Origin: Thermoplasmata archaeon | Lineage (GTDB): Archaea > Thermoplasmatota > Thermoplasmata > Thermoplasmatales > Thermoplasmataceae | Length of the DNA: 12,298 bases | Direction of reading: 5' to 3' | Assembly: GCA_021835265.1 (NCBI GenBank) | Contig: JAKBQK010000375.1 | Location: forward strand, 1 to 12,298 | Part shown: positions 1-7,567 of the stretch, piece by piece | Layout: every line of letters starts with the position of its first letter | Numbering within the stretch: the stretch's first letter is position 1 | Program-made: the position numbers and the translations under genes | The notes under the pieces: model-generated | What the model saw: only the letters and a program-made list of their open reading frames with translations | The model's database searches: none | Told to the model about the DNA's origin: nothing

Positions 1-209
1 ATATCTATACAAGGGAATTCGTGAGCTTTGAAGATTTCAGAAAGTACATGGAATGGGCTATCTCAGACTACAACACAAAGAGGCCGCATTCCTCATTGAA
101 TTATATGACACCTGAGGAGTTTGAATCAGCAATAGCGAATGAAGATTTCAGGAAGAAATGGATCGAAAAAGAAATTGGGAGGTACAAACATGTCGAATTA
201 CTCGAATGA
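1..209 (+). CDS. IS3-type transposase (OrfB), C-terminal end, cut by window edge
   Basis: This is the last part of the DDE integrase-type catalytic domain of an insertion-sequence transposase, which cuts and joins the ends of its element. The frame is open from base 1 (IYTREF precedes the GTG at 21), so 21 is not a real start and the gene enters from the left. Visible is the hallmark end of the IS3/rve domain, YNTKRPHSSLNYMTPEEF, around the final catalytic region, followed by a short charged tail ending in VELLE. The catalytic Asp residues and any OrfA lie outside the window. The element's right terminal inverted repeat should lie downstream of the stop, but I could not identify it without the left end. 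Family assignment is confident; whether the copy is intact cannot be seen. Confidence 0.85.
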   Translation, partial: IYTREFVSFEDFRKYMEWAISDYNTKRPHSSLNYMTPEEFESAIANEDFRKKWIEKEIGRYKHVELLE

Positions 210-669
210 AGCCAGAAAACTGTCTGAAGGGAGTGGATCCAGATCAATGTTGTGTTCTCTGTATTCTCAAGGGAAGAGACTTCGAACCTCCTTATCACTT
301 CCTTCTCCTGCATGGAATTGAATGATTCAATGGATGCATCTTCCTTTGGAGTGGCAGGATGTACCCTCTCTATTTTCTTTGTTATGTTCTATACATAGAA
401 AAATTGACGTATTAAGACCCTTTTGTTAACACAGAGAAAGAGTTCGCTTGATACCTAAATAAGTTCATAGTTTGGGTTCCAAGGCTTAACTAAACTTTTT
501 TTATGCGCTATAATTGCGGCAATTGTCGTATCGGATTTGTCTGTTATGAATATAAATAAACATAATAGAAAAGAATTGAGATGATGCCCTACCAGCTTTA
601 AATACAATTATTTATATTTCTCAGTTATATCTTTACCCCAGTGAATACGCAATTAAAATAATAGATTAA
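210..669. other. Non-coding stretch between IS fragment and epimerase gene
   Basis: I see no convincing gene here. The short frames across 101-321 are out of phase with, or antisense to, the transposase and have no recognisable content. The right end of the IS element probably lies in the first part. A run of seven T at 496-502 could stop transcription coming from the left, since archaeal terminators are often simple T tracts. An inverted repeat, AATTGC-G-GCAATT, lies at 512-524, about 145 bases before the next gene; its role is unknown. The far right of this stretch should carry the promoter of the epimerase gene. Confidence 0.5.
611..618 (+). promoter_or_regulatory. Possible TATA box of the epimerase gene
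   Basis: TTTATATT lies in an AT-rich context. A start site about 25 bases downstream would fall near 643, giving a leader of roughly 27 bases before the ATG at 670 and 60 before the ATG at 703. The surroundings are AT-rich throughout, so this is a weak call. Confidence 0.3.
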
Positions 670-1485
670 ATGATTAAGATGTCAACGAGGAATTATCAAG
701 AAATGACAAAGATTCTTCTTACAGGACATAAGGGATTTATTGGAAGGCACATTTTAGCCCTTTTGACGCAACATGGATATACCGTGGATGGGGTAGATCT
801 TGGAGATCCAATTAAGAACGAAAGATACGACTTTATAGTACATTTCGGAGCAAGAACTCTTATTCGGAATTCCTTGGACAAGCCCTATGAGTATTTCGTG
901 GATGGTCTTGATCTGACTATGAGAATGCTGGAAAAAGCTAGGAAGGATGGTTCTATGATTGTGTTTCCAACTTCAGGATCGATCGAAGAACCAACTAATC
1001 CTTATTCACTAGCAAAAAAGAATGCGGTAGAGTGGATTCAACTATACGAAAAGCTTTACGGTTTGAAAGCAGTAATACTTAAGCTATACAATATCTATGG
1101 AGAGGACAGTGGGAAGGGGGCGTTATATATATTCTGCAAAGCTGCAGCTGAGAATTCCGAGATAACAATATACGGAAATGGCGAGCACATTCGTGACTAT
1201 ACACACGTTTCAGATGTCGCAGGACTAATTTATAGAATAGTCTCTGGTCAGTTGAAGGAGGGGACATATGAAGTAGGCACGGGAGTAGGTACCTCTGTAA
1301 ACCAACTTATTTCTCTTGTGGAAAATGTATCCGGAAAAAAATTGAAGGTTACTTACAAAAATTACGTCGTTCAAGAAGCAGAAGAATTGCACGCTAAAAA
1401 CTCGGTCCTTATAAACCCCATTCCAATAGATGAAGGAGTTAAATTGGTTTATAATGCCCTCAGTCAAAAAATTCACTTTGGCTGA
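670..1485 (+). CDS. NAD-dependent nucleotide-sugar epimerase/dehydratase (extended SDR)
   Basis: This is probably a cytosolic enzyme acting on a nucleotide sugar (4-epimerisation, 4,6-dehydration or similar), supplying donors for the nearby glycosyltransferases. A Rossmann fold opens with ILLTGHKGFIG (Gly19, Gly22, Gly25). The catalytic YxxxK is Tyr112/Lys116 in NPYSLAKKNA, with Thr101/Ser102 as candidate partners. The substrate-domain motif GEHIRDYTHVSDVA sits at 171-184. At 271 residues it is shorter than the usual 300-330: the stretch between the catalytic Ser/Thr and the Tyr is compressed and lacks the common VYG segment. The ATG at 703 (MTKILLTG) fits the fold best; 670 and 679 are in frame upstream, so the first 11 residues are doubtful. 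It is followed after 32 bases by a glycosyltransferase, likely in one transcript. Substrate cannot be told; UDP-glucose 4-epimerase is one option. Confidence 0.9.
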   Translation: MIKMSTRNYQEMTKILLTGHKGFIGRHILALLTQHGYTVDGVDLGDPIKNERYDFIVHFGARTLIRNSLDKPYEYFVDGLDLTMRMLEKARKDGSMIVFPTSGSIEEPTNPYSLAKKNAVEWIQLYEKLYGLKAVILKLYNIYGEDSGKGALYIFCKAAAENSEITIYGNGEHIRDYTHVSDVAGLIYRIVSGQLKEGTYEVGTGVGTSVNQLISLVENVSGKKLKVTYKNYVVQEAEELHAKNSVLINPIPIDEGVKLVYNALSQKIHFG

Positions 1486-1517
1486 AAGAATTATACTAGT
1501 AAATATTATATAGCCTG

Positions 1518-2519
1518 ATGGATCCTTTCATATCTGTAGTTATAACTGCCCACAATAGAAAAAAATATCTTCTTAACGCTGTAAAATCGGTCCTGAATCA
1601 GGATTCCAGCCGAAGTTATTATGAAATTATCGTTATAAAGAACTTTACGGATGAAGTCATCGATACATTCCTGAAAAGAGAGAGGGTCACTTGTTTCTAC
1701 ACGGATGAACAATCATTTGGGGCAAAACTAGCGATTGGAATCGATAACAGTAAAGGTGAAGTGATTTCCTTTTTAGACGACGATGACGAATTCTCGTTTA
1801 ATAAGATTTCCGGATTGATAGAAGTATTCAAAGACAAAAACATAATCTATCACCATTCATCTATTTCAGCAATAGATGAGTTAGGTAACGAATATGTTAA
1901 AGGATTGTCAACAAACATTCCTAAAACTGTAATTAAGAAGTACTTCGATTCTGGTGATTTCAAACTTGTTATGAAATATAAACTGGACTGGTACATGAGT
2001 GCGATTTCTTGCAGGGCGTCCTTATTAAGGAGCAACTTGTGCGTTATAAGGAGATCCTTTGCTTCTTTGGACAAAATAACCTTCTTGCTTTCTGTAGAAT
2101 CTGGTGGCTCCCTATATTTTGACTCTAGGCACCTCACCAGATACAGGGTACATGAAAGCTTAACTACTCGGTTCACTAACAGGAATGATTTCCTGAGGGC
2201 AAGAAATGAGTTCTATCTGAGAAGCTTAAAAAGCTTGCAGGGAGTATTGTATTATTTCAACAATCACGTGACCAAGTATCTGATTGAATGGGAAATTACA
2301 CATGGCAAACTCCTAGTATATTTCTTTAGTGATGATGTAGATGATATGGTTCACACGAGCTCTTTAATTAAATATGCTATCCTTTCTCTTTTTAAAAGAT
2401 TAAATGTTATTACTTACTGGTCTTTGCTAGATATAATCAGAAAAGTTGTGCCGGATATTATAAGGTCATCGTTCTATAAAAAGTCAACTCGAAAATTCAA
2501 CGATTTCATTCCCCAATGA
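1518..2519 (+). CDS. Family 2 glycosyltransferase (GT-A fold)
   Basis: This transfers a sugar from a nucleotide-sugar donor, probably at the inner face of the membrane, in assembly of a surface glycan. The 333-residue protein starts with the GT2 opening ISVVITAHNRKKYL (residues 5-18) and SVLNQD. The metal-binding DxD region is FLDDDDEF (Asp87-90). Later family-like positions are Asp185 (SLDKITF) and YRVHESLT (209-216). The usual VDDGSTD nucleotide loop reads VIKNFTDEVID (39-49), a variant I associate with an archaeal GT2 group. The tail (281-325) is amphipathic with several Lys/Arg, suggesting membrane contact but no clear transmembrane helix. No strong ribosome binding site is visible before the ATG. 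It shares motifs with the glycosyltransferase at 6236-7369, so the two look like old paralogues. Donor and acceptor are unknown. Confidence 0.9.
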   Translation: MDPFISVVITAHNRKKYLLNAVKSVLNQDSSRSYYEIIVIKNFTDEVIDTFLKRERVTCFYTDEQSFGAKLAIGIDNSKGEVISFLDDDDEFSFNKISGLIEVFKDKNIIYHHSSISAIDELGNEYVKGLSTNIPKTVIKKYFDSGDFKLVMKYKLDWYMSAISCRASLLRSNLCVIRRSFASLDKITFLLSVESGGSLYFDSRHLTRYRVHESLTTRFTNRNDFLRARNEFYLRSLKSLQGVLYYFNNHVTKYLIEWEITHGKLLVYFFSDDVDDMVHTSSLIKYAILSLFKRLNVITYWSLLDIIRKVVPDIIRSSFYKKSTRKFNDFIPQ

Positions 2520-2520
2520 G

Positions 2521-3549
2521 TTATTTTAAACCAAGCGCTTTTTTGTAAACTTCGTAAGTGTTTTCTCCCATTTGCTTTATTGAATATTTTTGAGTATAGT
2601 TAATTAGGTCCTCTGAATTTTTTTTATTGGCAAGTGCAGAATCAATCGCATTTATAACGTCTAAAGGTTCAAGAGATGTGTAGCTTGCCTTATCTTCAAG
2701 TGTCTCATGGAACAACGGCAAATTATTCACAAGTACATTTGTACCACAAGCCATAGCCTCAACGGTAGGTGATGAAAAGCCTTCCGCTTCAGACAAGTGG
2801 ACAAAAAGATCAGCAGATGAATAATAGTGTCGGAGGAGATCATTATTGACTGGACCAAGCATTTTCACATTAGGCTGATCTTTGATCTGATTTTTTAGTA
2901 GCTCTTTTTGTTTTGACCAAGAGTTTTCCGGACCCACATGTACTACTTGCAAGTCTTCCCTCCCTCGAACGGATCGAAAGAGGATATCAAACCTCTTTCT
3001 TGGATTCAAATCTCCGACAGCCAGGATAAGATTTTTTCCTTTTTCCTTAATTTTATTGTCTGGTTCCCTAAAGAAGACGCTGTGATCAACGGATTGGGGT
3101 ACCACCGCTACCTTTTCAGGTTCAACATTTAATCTCTCAATAACCTCTCTCTTTGCGACTTTCGTAAAAACAATTAGGTACTTCACATTGCGTATTGAGG
3201 TGAACAGTCGCTTATAACCAAGCTTACGATATAAACTGTTCGCGAACTGTTTTTGCATCAATAAAGGCACCAAATCATGTAAAGTCACAATATCCGTTTT
3301 ACTGTTTATTACTCCTGGCGTTAATGAGTGCACTATATTTCCGGTCGGTTTAGTAATTTTAGAGCCAATCATTTGGCTCAGTGATCCAAACAAGGGTTTG
3401 CCCAGTGGACTTATTTCAATTTTATTGATAGGCAACTTTTCCACATTTATATCAGGTATAGCTGAAAGTCCCCTGAAAAGTCTATCGGCATAATTTCCAT
3501 AACCTGTCATTATTTTTGATTGCGGATAAATTAAGGAAACTTTTAACAT
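2521..3549 (-). CDS. Family 4 glycosyltransferase (GT-B fold)
   Basis: This is a retaining glycosyltransferase of the GT4 (Glycos_transf_1) type, expected to add a sugar to a lipid-linked or protein-linked glycan. With the ATG at 3549 the protein has 342 residues. The N-terminal half has the acceptor-side glycine-rich MTGYGNYADRL (14-24) and HDLVPLL (91-97). The C-terminal donor domain has ILAVGDLNPRKRFD (175-188) with the usual Arg/Lys pair, and the E-x7-E motif EGFSSPTVEAMACG (Glu256, Glu264). An ATG at 3591 would add 14 residues, but 3549 is preferred because GGTG lies 5 bases upstream with a TATA box at the expected distance. The gene converges on the upstream GT2 gene with one base between the stops. 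Specific sugar unknown. Confidence 0.92.
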   Translation of the reverse strand: MLKVSLIYPQSKIMTGYGNYADRLFRGLSAIPDINVEKLPINKIEISPLGKPLFGSLSQMIGSKITKPTGNIVHSLTPGVINSKTDIVTLHDLVPLLMQKQFANSLYRKLGYKRLFTSIRNVKYLIVFTKVAKREVIERLNVEPEKVAVVPQSVDHSVFFREPDNKIKEKGKNLILAVGDLNPRKRFDILFRSVRGREDLQVVHVGPENSWSKQKELLKNQIKDQPNVKMLGPVNNDLLRHYYSSADLFVHLSEAEGFSSPTVEAMACGTNVLVNNLPLFHETLEDKASYTSLEPLDVINAIDSALANKKNSEDLINYTQKYSIKQMGENTYEVYKKALGLK

Positions 3550-3554
3550 AAAGG

Positions 3555-3558
3555 CACC
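3555..3558 (-). promoter_or_regulatory. Ribosome binding site deciding the GT4 start
   Basis: GGTG on the minus strand, 5 bases before the ATG at 3549, matches the archaeal anti-Shine-Dalgarno core (GGTGAT type). It supports the internal ATG over the upstream in-frame ATG at 3591, which overlaps the TATA box. Confidence 0.55.
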
Positions 3559-3590
3559 AATTTTAATCGTTGATCTGTATGGAGTTGACA

Positions 3591-3601
3591 CTTTTTATAT
3601 C
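3591..3601 (-). promoter_or_regulatory. TATA box of the GT4 gene
   Basis: The minus strand reads GATATAAAAAG, a strong archaeal TATA element. Transcription starting about 25 bases downstream, near 3570, would give a leader of about 20 bases that contains the GGTG ribosome binding site. Confidence 0.5.
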
Positions 3602-4249
3602 TTGGCTCTTGGGTTACCTAATACGTTTAATAGTAAAAATTTAGTCTCCAAGACTGACATTTGGACAAAAGTTGCATCTAACCATTTATCAGCATATGAT
3701 TGTGAATCAATTCTGTGCGCAAGCCCGATACTTCAATCCTGTCTGATCTTCATCTTGTCATGATTCTCACAAGGAATTTCTTGTGTGAAAAGAAACCTGA
3801 CTTAGATGCTTTTCTCCTGGATTATTCCTTCAGGTATGTCATTTTACTGAAGGGCTGACTAGTTTTATTCCAATGTCCTTCAAGAATATGTTAATTAAAT
3901 TCGAGTCTGCCCCCTAAATGGTGAGACAGAATTGTCCTATGGTATTATGTATTGTTTATCTCAAAATGAGATTAAATGGAAGAAGAATGCAGAAGTAATT
4001 TGCCTCCTCTTCTTTTCAGTAAGCCCCCTCTTCTTCTTATTTTTCTTGGGATGTCGATCTTGAACTACTTTGTTCTTGGGACGTTCTGTCTATATGACTG
4101 TTTGAAACTATTACTCATTAAGAATCATGTATACCCCCAAAGTAAATGATATAATTTTCAGGTTCAAATAAATGTATATTATAGAGTGTAAAATAGAGTC
4201 AATATATACATATCACATGGAGATCTTAACTTGACGCGATCTAATTGCT
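3602..4249. other. Gene-poor stretch, no recognisable gene
   Basis: About 650 bases without a supportable gene. The longest frame noticed (+ strand, roughly 3705-3857, about 50 codons) has no start near its beginning, no ribosome binding site and no family motif. Small structures are present: a 6-bp hairpin CACAAG/CTTGTG at 3768-3785, another ATCTCA/TGAGAT at 3958-3972, and pyrimidine-rich direct repeats between 4003 and 4084. The region may be the decayed remains of genes, or a long spacer. Confidence 0.45.
4043..4084. repeat. Short direct repeat TTCTTGGGAYGT, two copies
   Basis: TTCTTGGGATGT at 4043-4054 and TTCTTGGGACGT at 4073-4084, start to start 30 bases. Just before them CCTCTTCTT occurs at 4006-4014 and 4027-4035. 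The purpose is unknown, and two copies are too few to call an array. Confidence 0.4.
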
Positions 4250-5050
4250 CTAGTTTATTTTTAAAGCAACTCCAGTTGTAACACTCCTAACAATCTCTCT
4301 ATATTGTTTGTGTCTTTTTAAAAACAGATCCCAAGCCCCATTCAAGTCGATGTCATCGGATATCAATACCCCTCCGAGCTTTAGATGTGCGTTGGCCCAT
4401 TCAAATTCAAACAGCATGTTTTCTTCGCTATGATCAGAATCATGGTAAAACATATCAAAATTAGATTCAATTTTTGGAAGGATTTCCTTGGTTGGTCCTA
4501 TCTTTATCTCCCACACAGTCGCAAGATTGTCTGGAACAATCCATCCTACTTTTTGCCTTTTCCCAAAAAATTCAAATTTATCTGTTATGTCAATGCTTGT
4601 TAGCGATCCTTTTCCATTTTTCTTCATAGCGGATAAAATAACTGCGGCTGAATAGCCATTTGCTATTCCTGTTTCAAGAAAAGTATTGGGCCTATATTTT
4701 TTTAAGATTGCATACAAAATACCATGTGTACCTTGCATCCCCCATCCTTGCCTTGGCCAATGGTCAAAACTTTCATGTAACCGCTGATAAATATAATTGC
4801 CAATATTATTTAGATCTTTAATATCTTCGACGCTGTAGCATTCCAGTTTATGAGACCAGTAATAATAGCTTATTAGAGCCCAAGCGCAGCCTAACGGGAC
4901 GTCATGAAAATCAGTCCCATCTTTGAAGGTCATATCAATCTTGTTAAGTCCATTTTCTTTCCATAAAGATAATGATTTAGTTATGGAGAAACCCTTCTTA
5001 ACAGCTCTAAACACATAGTAGCTTTTTTTTAAGTCCTTGAAAGATAGCAT
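4250..5050 (-). CDS. Class I SAM-dependent methyltransferase (Methyltransf_24/O-methyltransferase-like)
   Basis: This probably methylates a sugar or another small acceptor using S-adenosylmethionine, in the cytosol. In the 266-residue protein the SAM-binding motif I is FLETGIANGYSA (124-135), a typical ETG-x-GxS form. An acidic motif II follows in SIDIT (Asp154), then FDMFYHDSDHSEEN (198-211) and LKLGGVLISDDID (223-235). These match small-molecule O-methyltransferases of the Methyltransf_24 type, whose Asp residues may bind a metal. The N-terminal 110 residues (Trp/Tyr-rich, HWPRQGWGMQGTHG at 97-110) are not recognised and may bind the acceptor. No ribosome binding site is clear before the ATG. 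It stands alone between two gene-poor stretches. Among glycosyltransferases, a glycan-capping or sugar O-methylation role is a reasonable inference. Confidence 0.85.
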   Translation of the reverse strand: MLSFKDLKKSYYVFRAVKKGFSITKSLSLWKENGLNKIDMTFKDGTDFHDVPLGCAWALISYYYWSHKLECYSVEDIKDLNNIGNYIYQRLHESFDHWPRQGWGMQGTHGILYAILKKYRPNTFLETGIANGYSAAVILSAMKKNGKGSLTSIDITDKFEFFGKRQKVGWIVPDNLATVWEIKIGPTKEILPKIESNFDMFYHDSDHSEENMLFEFEWANAHLKLGGVLISDDIDLNGAWDLFLKRHKQYREIVRSVTTGVALKIN

Positions 5051-6235
5051 GTACAGTTTTTAGGGAAGCATCTTAATCAATAATTAGATTTTGTCCCTAA
5101 TACTTTTCTGTGTAATTAGCTAGTTTAATACGTTAATTTGCCCAAAGAGCGTTGATATCTATCGCTATAGTCATAAGTAACTGAGTATTATTACGTTAAA
5201 TCCTCTTTTGATGTATTATTTGACTGTTTTTCTCATACTTCTGTAGCTTTTAGTTACGGTTAATCCCAGCAAATTATTTTCATGCCGTGTACCACCATCC
5301 CTCTTCTAAAAATGAGTTCTAGGAAATGCCGTGGAGATCTTACCGGAACGATTGTTTTTCGGTTTTTCCTCAGAAATCTTACAACTTTACACGATGTGTC
5401 CAAGGATGAAGAGTCGTTGGGAGAGGGCTAATTCTCAATATTCTATATTCAGTGTTATGGTAACGTATGCACATCCAGAATTTGTGCCTTCTTAGGATCG
5501 TAAAAGCCTTGGCTTATCCAGTTCGGCAGCTCTAAAGTAGAAGATCTTTTGTGGAATCACGTAATTAGTTTACGAGGCCTGCTTCCTTTATTTGTGCATA
5601 CTTTTCTGACTATGCAGTTGAAATCAATGATGGATTAATCTATTTATATGGAAATCGTTCCTTTAATGAGAGAACCCAGTGCCTTTCATGTTTTTTCTGA
5701 TTTGTTCACCCTCCTTATGCGACGCGGATTTCTTTTACCTCCTCCTTGAAATAATCAAAAAGTATCTCCTTGCCAGTGTCATGCCTCCAGTTTGCTTTAT
5801 GGCGTTTCTAATACAAGATTTCTAATCAATTCATTTCGATATCTCTGCCGTCTTACAGCAATAGCTGCTGGGTAATTCAGTTCAGATTTCCTCTCCGGTC
5901 TTTCATTCATCAGAGAAGTTCATCAAAACTTTGACTCCGTCTTCGGGCTTCCCATGCTTGCCTCCGCAAGCCTCTTCTAGTACATAACCTTGGATGGAAG
6001 AGAGAACAAGCGATTGGAAACCACATTACCTGACTCCATCAAATTCAAACACGTAATCGCTCATATCCTCTATCTGATCTCAACGAACCCTTCACATTTC
6101 TACGGATTCATCAGCCCTTCAATATCGATGTTAGTCATGAACCTACAAACAGAAATAGTATTACAAGTAATCTAATACTAATGTCCTGTGTTATACAAGG
6201 GCTTACTCGCATTAATAATAAGATTTCAAAACATT
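5051..6235. other. Long gene-poor stretch with short broken frames
   Basis: Almost 1.2 kb with no intact recognisable gene, unusual for a compact archaeal genome. On the minus strand, 5455-5620 is one frame interrupted by a stop at 5557-5559; its second half contains NWISQGFYDPKKAQILD, which looks protein-like but unidentified. On the plus strand, 5282-5431 is a 49-codon ORF and 5990-6175 a 61-codon ORF; neither has a motif or ribosome binding site that I can support. The best candidate remnant is listed separately at 5715-6058. The promoter of the methyltransferase gene should lie just right of 5050. Confidence 0.45.
5715..6058 (-). pseudogene. Possible frameshifted gene remnant, unidentified
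   Basis: Three minus-strand frames follow one another with small overlaps, each in a different phase: 5903-6058 (51 codons, ending KVLMNFSDE), 5797-5910 (37 codons, containing AAIAVRRQRYRNELIRNLV) and 5715-5807 (30 codons, HDTGKEILFDYFKEEVKEIR then stop). This is the pattern expected if one gene of about 115 codons had picked up two frameshifts. The composition is charged and protein-like, especially the last two pieces. A decayed transposase or a small hypothetical gene are both possible; I recognise no family. Chance frames cannot be ruled out. Confidence 0.3.
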
Positions 6236-7369
6236 TCATTGCTTGAATGATTCAACCTCTGGAAATACAAAACTCAATTTCCAGAGAAAAGGAAATCGCT
6301 TGGATAAAGCATAAAAAAGTGCAAATGAAAAAAAACTAGTATAGATAATCATTCTTTTATTTAAATTACATTCAATTTTCTTAAGATAACCTTTTGTCAG
6401 GAGCTTAACTGTTTCCATTATTAATTTCTTATACTCTTTTTTAACATTGTAAAGTGAAGTATTATCATATGTTAGAAAAGAAACCGCTAATGTATGTCCC
6501 TCGGGTTCTTGCATGATTTCAGAAATAATTCTTGAAGAATGCACATAATCAGAGAGTTGTTTAATTCTAAACTCCCGCACAACGATATTAGGAACCCGTT
6601 GAACAATATTTGTCGCGCTATTGTGTATCCTGTAAACAGTCAAGGCGTCAGAAATATTAAGAAGACGTACTTCTTTTTCAGTAGAAAGGGCTAAAAAGAA
6701 TACTAGGTTGTCTGTATGGCCAGTAATTTTTTTAATCACAGATAATTTTGATAAAAGCACTTTTCGCCTGACGCTTATTGAACTGAAATTGAAATATAAA
6801 GAGCCAGGATTTATCTTACTGGACCTTAAGTGCTTCAGGGCCGACTTCAGCCCTCTGTTTGTAAATGAAATGTCAATATTTTTTATTCCTTTCATCTTAA
6901 ATCCGGAAACCAAGTTTGAGTTTTCATCACAATACACCTGACTGTTGTGACAATAAACTAGATCTGGATTGCTACTAAAAATTGATTCTATTTTGGAAAG
7001 CTTGCTTGGCATGAACATGTCATCATCATCGAGAAAACAGATAACTTCTCCAATTGATTTTTCTACCGCAAATGCTATCGCTTCTCCAATAGACATAGCT
7101 TTTATATCAATGATTTTTGCTTTATTTTGAGTTAGCTGTTTATCCAGTTCGATGTCATCAAAGGCTCGAAGGACAATTAATTCAAATGCGTTTTCATTCA
7201 AGTCTTGGTTTCTCACCGAATTGACTGCCTCAATTATGAATTCCTTTCTCATAAATCCATCGATTACAACCGAAATGAAGGGTCGTTCATTTGAAGTTGA
7301 AATAATTTGTCTTGGTTGGTATCCCTCCTCTGCTGCCATCAAGGCTGGCTCTTTTGACATTTCAATCAT
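6236..7369 (-). CDS. Family 2 glycosyltransferase, paralogue of the gene at 1518-2519
   Basis: Predicted to transfer a sugar in surface-glycan assembly, probably at the inner membrane face. The GT-A core begins at residue 31 with FISVVIDGFMRKEF, then SVRNQD. The DxD region is CFLDDDDMFMPSK (111-123), and YRIHNSATN (246-254) matches YRVHESLT of the other GT2. The usual IPTYNR of the first loop is replaced by IDGFMR, and the DDGS loop by LRAFDDIELD (67-76), so nucleotide contacts may differ. The C-terminus (340-370) is hydrophobic and aromatic with basic residues, consistent with membrane association. About 30 residues precede the core; in-frame ATGs at 7369, 7360 and 7339 are all possible starts. 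GGATGATT just before 7360 resembles a ribosome binding site. It stands alone, so it probably has its own promoter. Confidence 0.9.
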   Translation of the reverse strand: MIEMSKEPALMAAEEGYQPRQIISTSNERPFISVVIDGFMRKEFIIEAVNSVRNQDLNENAFELIVLRAFDDIELDKQLTQNKAKIIDIKAMSIGEAIAFAVEKSIGEVICFLDDDDMFMPSKLSKIESIFSSNPDLVYCHNSQVYCDENSNLVSGFKMKGIKNIDISFTNRGLKSALKHLRSSKINPGSLYFNFSSISVRRKVLLSKLSVIKKITGHTDNLVFFLALSTEKEVRLLNISDALTVYRIHNSATNIVQRVPNIVVREFRIKQLSDYVHSSRIISEIMQEPEGHTLAVSFLTYDNTSLYNVKKEYKKLIMETVKLLTKGYLKKIECNLNKRMIIYTSFFSFALFYALSKRFPFLWKLSFVFPEVESFKQ

Positions 7370-7567
7370 CCTATTTTTCTATGAAGCACTTTCTTTAGTT
7401 TAATTGTCTTTCAGGCAATCATACTACTTATTTGTTCTTTCTGGCTTCGGTCATGAATTTGGTTTCATGTTTGAATTTATCATTTCACCTTAGCCAATGG
7501 TTTGCAATTCTTCATTAAACCTGCGATAAATTGTGGGAACTAGTTAATGGGAAAATAGGACAAATTA

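Noticed and set aside
273..295. GGTTCGAA on the minus strand, like a tRNA T-loop
   Set aside because: The flanking bases do not pair into a T stem and no D or anticodon arm or acceptor stem is found.
139..321. 60-codon plus-strand ORF overlapping the transposase end
   Set aside because: Out of frame with a clear IS3 transposase; low-complexity Ser/Leu/Arg content typical of a shadow frame.
3768..3785. Hairpin CACAAG/CTTGTG as a terminator
   Set aside because: Only 6 bp, not followed by a T run on either strand, and not just downstream of a gene.
5282..5431. 49-codon plus-strand ORF
   Set aside because: No recognised family and no start signal; the minus strand of the same region is also partly open, so chance is likely.
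5990..6175. 61-codon plus-strand ORF in the gene-poor stretch
   Set aside because: No ribosome binding site, no motif, and it overlaps more protein-like minus-strand frames.
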